Assembly: GCF_014490725.1 (NCBI RefSeq)
Contig: NZ_JACOQL010000003.1
Location: 558,001 to 622,000 of the forward strand
DNA from: Paracoccus amoyensis
Lineage (GTDB): Bacteria > Pseudomonadota > Alphaproteobacteria > Rhodobacterales > Rhodobacteraceae
DNA length: 64,000 nt
Direction of reading: 5' to 3'
Numbering within the stretch: the first letter of the stretch is position 1; every line of letters starts with the position of its first letter. The position numbers were made by a program, and so were the translations under genes. This document shows, piece by piece, positions 61,565-64,000 of this stretch. The notes under the pieces were generated by a model. It saw only the letters and a program-made list of their open reading frames with translations. It ran no database searches and had not been told where the DNA came from.

Positions 61565-62605
61565 ATGGCGTTCGATCAAGACCGACTGGCAAAACTGCGC
61601 GAACAGTTTGACGGTGAAAACAGCAGCGAAATCTATGACCCGCGATTTGCCCGGGTCGGGAAAAAACTGTTCAAGGGTGGCAAGCGGGCGATGCCCTGGG
61701 CAGGGGTGCCTACGCTTTTGGGTGCGCCGCATCATCAGGATGCCAATGGCTTGCAGGTTGCCTTGACCGGTCTACCGATGGATCTGGGCGTCACCAACCG
61801 CGCAGGCACGCGCTTTGGCCCTCGCGCCGTGCGGATGGTCGATCGGATTGGTCCCTATAACCATGTTCTGGACTGCCTGCCGCTGCATGATATGGCGGTG
61901 GCTGACATCGGCGATTGCCCGTTCACCAGCCGGTATCAGCTGGAACAAAGCCACCATGATATCGAAGCCCATATCGCCGCGATCATGGATGCGGGCGCCC
62001 TGCCCCTCTCCGTTGGCGGCGATCATTCGATCACGCACCCGGTGCTGCGCGCCGTTGGCCGTGACCGCCCCGTAGGGCTGATTCATATCGACGCGCATTG
62101 CGACACTGGCGGGCGCACGGACGGCACGAAATTCCACCACGGCGGGCCAATGCGCAATGCCGTTCTGGACGGCGTGCTTGACCCCGAGCGCACCATCCAG
62201 ATCGGCATTCGCGGCGCGGCCGAGTATCTGTGGGAGTTTTCATACGCCTCGGGCATGACCGTCATTCATGCCGAAGAAATTGACGGGTTTGGCATCCCGG
62301 CAATCATCGCCCGCGCAAAACAGGTCGTGGGTGATGGGCCAACCTATCTGTCATTCGATATAGACGCCATCGACCCCGCCTTTGCCCCCGGCACCGGCAC
62401 ACCAGAGGTCGGCGGCCTGACCCCGCGTGAGGCGCTTGAACTGATCCGCGGATTGAAAGGCATCAATCTTGTCGGGGGCGACGTTGTCGAAATCGCACCG
62501 CAATATGACACAACGGACGCCACGGCCCGGATTGCAGCACAGGTTCTGTTTGAAATCCTTAGCTTGATGCAGTTCAGCCCCGCCCTTGCGTCGCAGCCCA
62601 GATAG
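61565..62605 (+). CDS. agmatinase/ureohydrolase (arginase family)
   Basis: This 346-residue hydrolase splits a guanidino compound into urea and an amine. Mn2+ ligands are present in SVGGDHSITHP, HIDAHCDTGG and YLSFDIDAIDPAFAPGTG. It differs from classic SpeB in the N-terminal extension and the HHGGPMRN substrate-loop segment, so agmatine, guanidinobutyrate or another guanidino acid is possible. AGGAG precedes the ATG at 61565. The urea product would link it to the urea and ornithine genes earlier in the window. No obvious gene lies in the 180-base gap upstream. Confidence 0.87.
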   Translation: MAFDQDRLAKLREQFDGENSSEIYDPRFARVGKKLFKGGKRAMPWAGVPTLLGAPHHQDANGLQVALTGLPMDLGVTNRAGTRFGPRAVRMVDRIGPYNHVLDCLPLHDMAVADIGDCPFTSRYQLEQSHHDIEAHIAAIMDAGALPLSVGGDHSITHPVLRAVGRDRPVGLIHIDAHCDTGGRTDGTKFHHGGPMRNAVLDGVLDPERTIQIGIRGAAEYLWEFSYASGMTVIHAEEIDGFGIPAIIARAKQVVGDGPTYLSFDIDAIDPAFAPGTGTPEVGGLTPREALELIRGLKGINLVGGDVVEIAPQYDTTDATARIAAQVLFEILSLMQFSPALASQPR

Positions 62606-62610
62606 TTTTC

Positions 62611-62644
62611 GGCAAACCCACGCCAGTAATAGGCGGGTTTTGCC
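62611..62644 (+). terminator. probable terminator after the agmatinase-like gene
   Basis: An interrupted stem (GGCAAA-CCC-GCC with GGC-GGG-TTTT-GCC, a two-base bulge on the left and one extra T on the right) begins 6 bases after the stop. It has no clean T-run beyond the stem. Confidence 0.5.
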
Positions 62645-62881
62645 AGCAAGATTTGACATCAAATTTCGGGTTCGTATTATTGAACCTATTGCAATTATCT
62701 ATTTCAAGACATGAGGCGTTACCGTGGAAACAGCCACTCACGCCTTGATTGGGCTGAAATGCGCCGCTTTATTTTTATCGTTGATTTTCAATTCACTGAC
62801 AGCGAAAACTTGCGGTAATATGCGTCAGGTCGTCTGGACGGCATCGGGATCTTCGTCACCACCAATAGCAGGATCAGCATC

Positions 62882-63817
62882 TTGATCGCACGCGGCTCAT
62901 CCACAAAGGATGTCAAAATTGAGGGCATCCGGCTGTCCGTCTTTACCCACCGTCCCATCGGGCGATCCCGGGGGCTATTGATGCTTTTTCACGGCAACAG
63001 CGCCAATGCCGCTGCGCTTCGGGACTTTGCAATCCCCCTGTCTGAACTTTGCGGCCTGACCATCGCCGCGCCATTGTTCGATAAAGATCGTTTCCCGCCC
63101 ACTGTGTATCAACGGGCAAATATCACAGACAAGCGCCACCACCCTCGGCCAGAAAAACGATGGACGACGCGACTGGTGGAACCGTTGCTGCATCTGCTGC
63201 GCCCGACGGACACGACGCCCTACTGGTTGTGGGGATTTTCCGCAGGGGCACAATTCTTATCGCGCGTTGCGGCGTTTCAGGATCTGGTTTCGGCCCCGCA
63301 GCGCATCGTGATTGTCAGCCCATCAAGCCATGTTCTGCCGATCACGGGCCGTTTTCCCGCGGGCGAAGCTGCCCCATACGGTCTGGGCAGCATCTTTCCG
63401 AAGGGGATCGAGCAAGCGCGGCAGATCCGTTATCTTGAACGCCCGATAACACTTTGTGTGGGGCTTGATGATCGTGAGGTGACCGATCCAAGCCTGACCC
63501 GCAGCGCCGCCGCGCAACGCCAAGGCCCGGACAGACTGTCGCGGGCCACGAAAACATATAACCTTGGGGCGATGACAGCTTTGCGGCTTCGATGCGCCTT
63601 TAACTGGCAGATCAAGATTGTTCCCGGTGTTGATCATTCGGCACAGGCGATGCTGGACCCGTCGCGCGCCATCCAGATCATCGACCTGCCGGAACCTGAC
63701 GACGCCTCCTCGGACAATCGGCTGCACCGCGCCGGCCAAAACCAGGCTTCGGCGGATCAGGACCGTTTTTCGGACCGCATCAGTCGTCCCGGCTTTCGGT
63801 CGCGACCGCAATCTTGA
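62882..63817 (+). CDS. alpha/beta hydrolase-fold protein
   Basis: This 311-residue protein has the nucleophile elbow G-F-S-A-G (WLWGFSAGAQFLSR), an oxyanion region in LLMLFHGNSANAAALRDFAI, and probable acid and His positions in LCVGLDDREVTDPS and IVPGVDHSAQAML. It begins at a TTG with AGGA upstream; I see no in-frame ATG upstream that suits. The last 40 residues (from about 272) are rich in Ser, Asp and Arg and look unstructured. It resembles hydrolases of unknown function, with no signal peptide. Confidence 0.72.
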   Translation: MIARGSSTKDVKIEGIRLSVFTHRPIGRSRGLLMLFHGNSANAAALRDFAIPLSELCGLTIAAPLFDKDRFPPTVYQRANITDKRHHPRPEKRWTTRLVEPLLHLLRPTDTTPYWLWGFSAGAQFLSRVAAFQDLVSAPQRIVIVSPSSHVLPITGRFPAGEAAPYGLGSIFPKGIEQARQIRYLERPITLCVGLDDREVTDPSLTRSAAAQRQGPDRLSRATKTYNLGAMTALRLRCAFNWQIKIVPGVDHSAQAMLDPSRAIQIIDLPEPDDASSDNRLHRAGQNQASADQDRFSDRISRPGFRSRPQS

Positions 63818-63873
63818 ACTGCCCCTTGGGCCAGTCCATCCTGGACGGACTCGAAGTCGAACAAGGCCATAAG

Positions 63874-64000
63874 ATGCGACACCGAACCATTGCAGCAGGG
63901 ATAGCCATATCGGTGGCCGCCACTTGGGCAACCGTTGCGATTGCAGATTCGCCAAGCGTTGGCAGGGTAACAGCAACCATCGGCGGACAGGAATTGCAGG
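63874..64000 (+). CDS. secreted protein of unknown function, cut by right edge
   Basis: An open frame starts at the ATG at 63874 with AAGG upstream and runs off the window. The first 24 or so residues (MRHRTIAAGIAISVAATWAT, cleaved near VAIA) form a good signal peptide. The mature start reads DSPSVGRVTATIGGQELQ, too short to identify. It may be followed by the rest of a secreted or periplasmic protein. Confidence 0.6.
   Translation, partial: MRHRTIAAGIAISVAATWATVAIADSPSVGRVTATIGGQELQ

Noticed and set aside
62645-62881. Small gene in the gap before the alpha/beta hydrolase
   Set aside because: Frames there are short and lack ribosome sites; only a probable promoter region for the hydrolase is seen.

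Overview
This window looks like ordinary chromosomal DNA from an alphaproteobacterium of the Rhodobacteraceae, most probably Paracoccus or a close relative. The call rests on gene content: a cyo/qox-type quinol oxidase operon with its own SURF1 gene, a fused mrpAB antiporter gene, ExoD, a five-gene urea transporter, many ABC/TRAP/TTT solute transporters, fairly high GC, and tightly packed genes that often overlap by 4 bases. I see no rRNA, tRNA, insertion sequence, prophage or CRISPR array. Both edges cut through genes.

Layout. 1-6.1 kb (minus): a peptide/opine-type ABC importer (binding protein, two permeases, two ATPases) followed by an aldo/keto reductase cut by the left edge. 6.2-11.2 kb (minus): cyoABCD plus SURF1. 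11.4-12.8 kb: an MFS carrier. 13.0-19.1 kb (plus): the mrpA(B)CDEFG cation/proton antiporter. 19.1-22.4 kb (plus): a TerC/Alx-type membrane protein behind a folded leader, ExoD, and a CorC/CNNM-type protein. 22.5-26.8 kb: a tiny SGNH-hydrolase remnant, a ProC-like reductase and a TetR regulator, divergent from an N-methylproline-demethylase-type flavoenzyme, then an isochorismatase-fold hydrolase. 27.1-33.1 kb (plus): urtABCDE, in which urtD carries a one-base frameshift. 33.1-36.3 kb (minus): a NemR-like regulator with Ohr and a quinone-reductase-like protein (electrophile/peroxide defence), then an ornithine cyclodeaminase.

36.8-42.9 kb (plus): a CUT1 sugar ABC importer with a xylose-isomerase-like TIM barrel and a Gfo/Idh/MocA oxidoreductase, suggesting an oxidise-then-isomerise/eliminate sugar route. 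43.0-44.1 kb (minus): GNAT and GST genes. 44.3-50.2 kb: a CaiB-type CoA-transferase and HMG-CoA lyase, divergent from a GntR regulator and a tripartite tricarboxylate transporter, with a perfect palindrome between them. This is a plausible uptake, activation and cleavage route for 3-hydroxy-3-methylglutarate or a similar diacid. 50.2-51.6 kb: an APC amino-acid permease.

51.9-61.0 kb holds the tyrosine/homogentisate route in pieces: hmgA (minus), a MarR regulator, then fahA-maiA translationally coupled to a TRAP transporter, a second related MarR gene, an Lrp regulator, and hpd divergent from it. A repeated dyad motif near GTTGCATTTGCAAC sits in both the hmgA/marR and fahA promoter regions. 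61.0-62.6 kb adds a Rieske protein and an arginase-family hydrolase. 62.9-64.0 kb holds an alpha/beta hydrolase and the start of a secreted protein cut by the right edge.

I did not find a wholly new type of system. The best candidates for new biology are the three-way-junction leader of the terC-like gene, the diacid CoA-transferase/lyase/TTT cluster, the TRAP transporter built into the homogentisate operon with its shared operator motif, and the alternative hairpins over the cyoA start.
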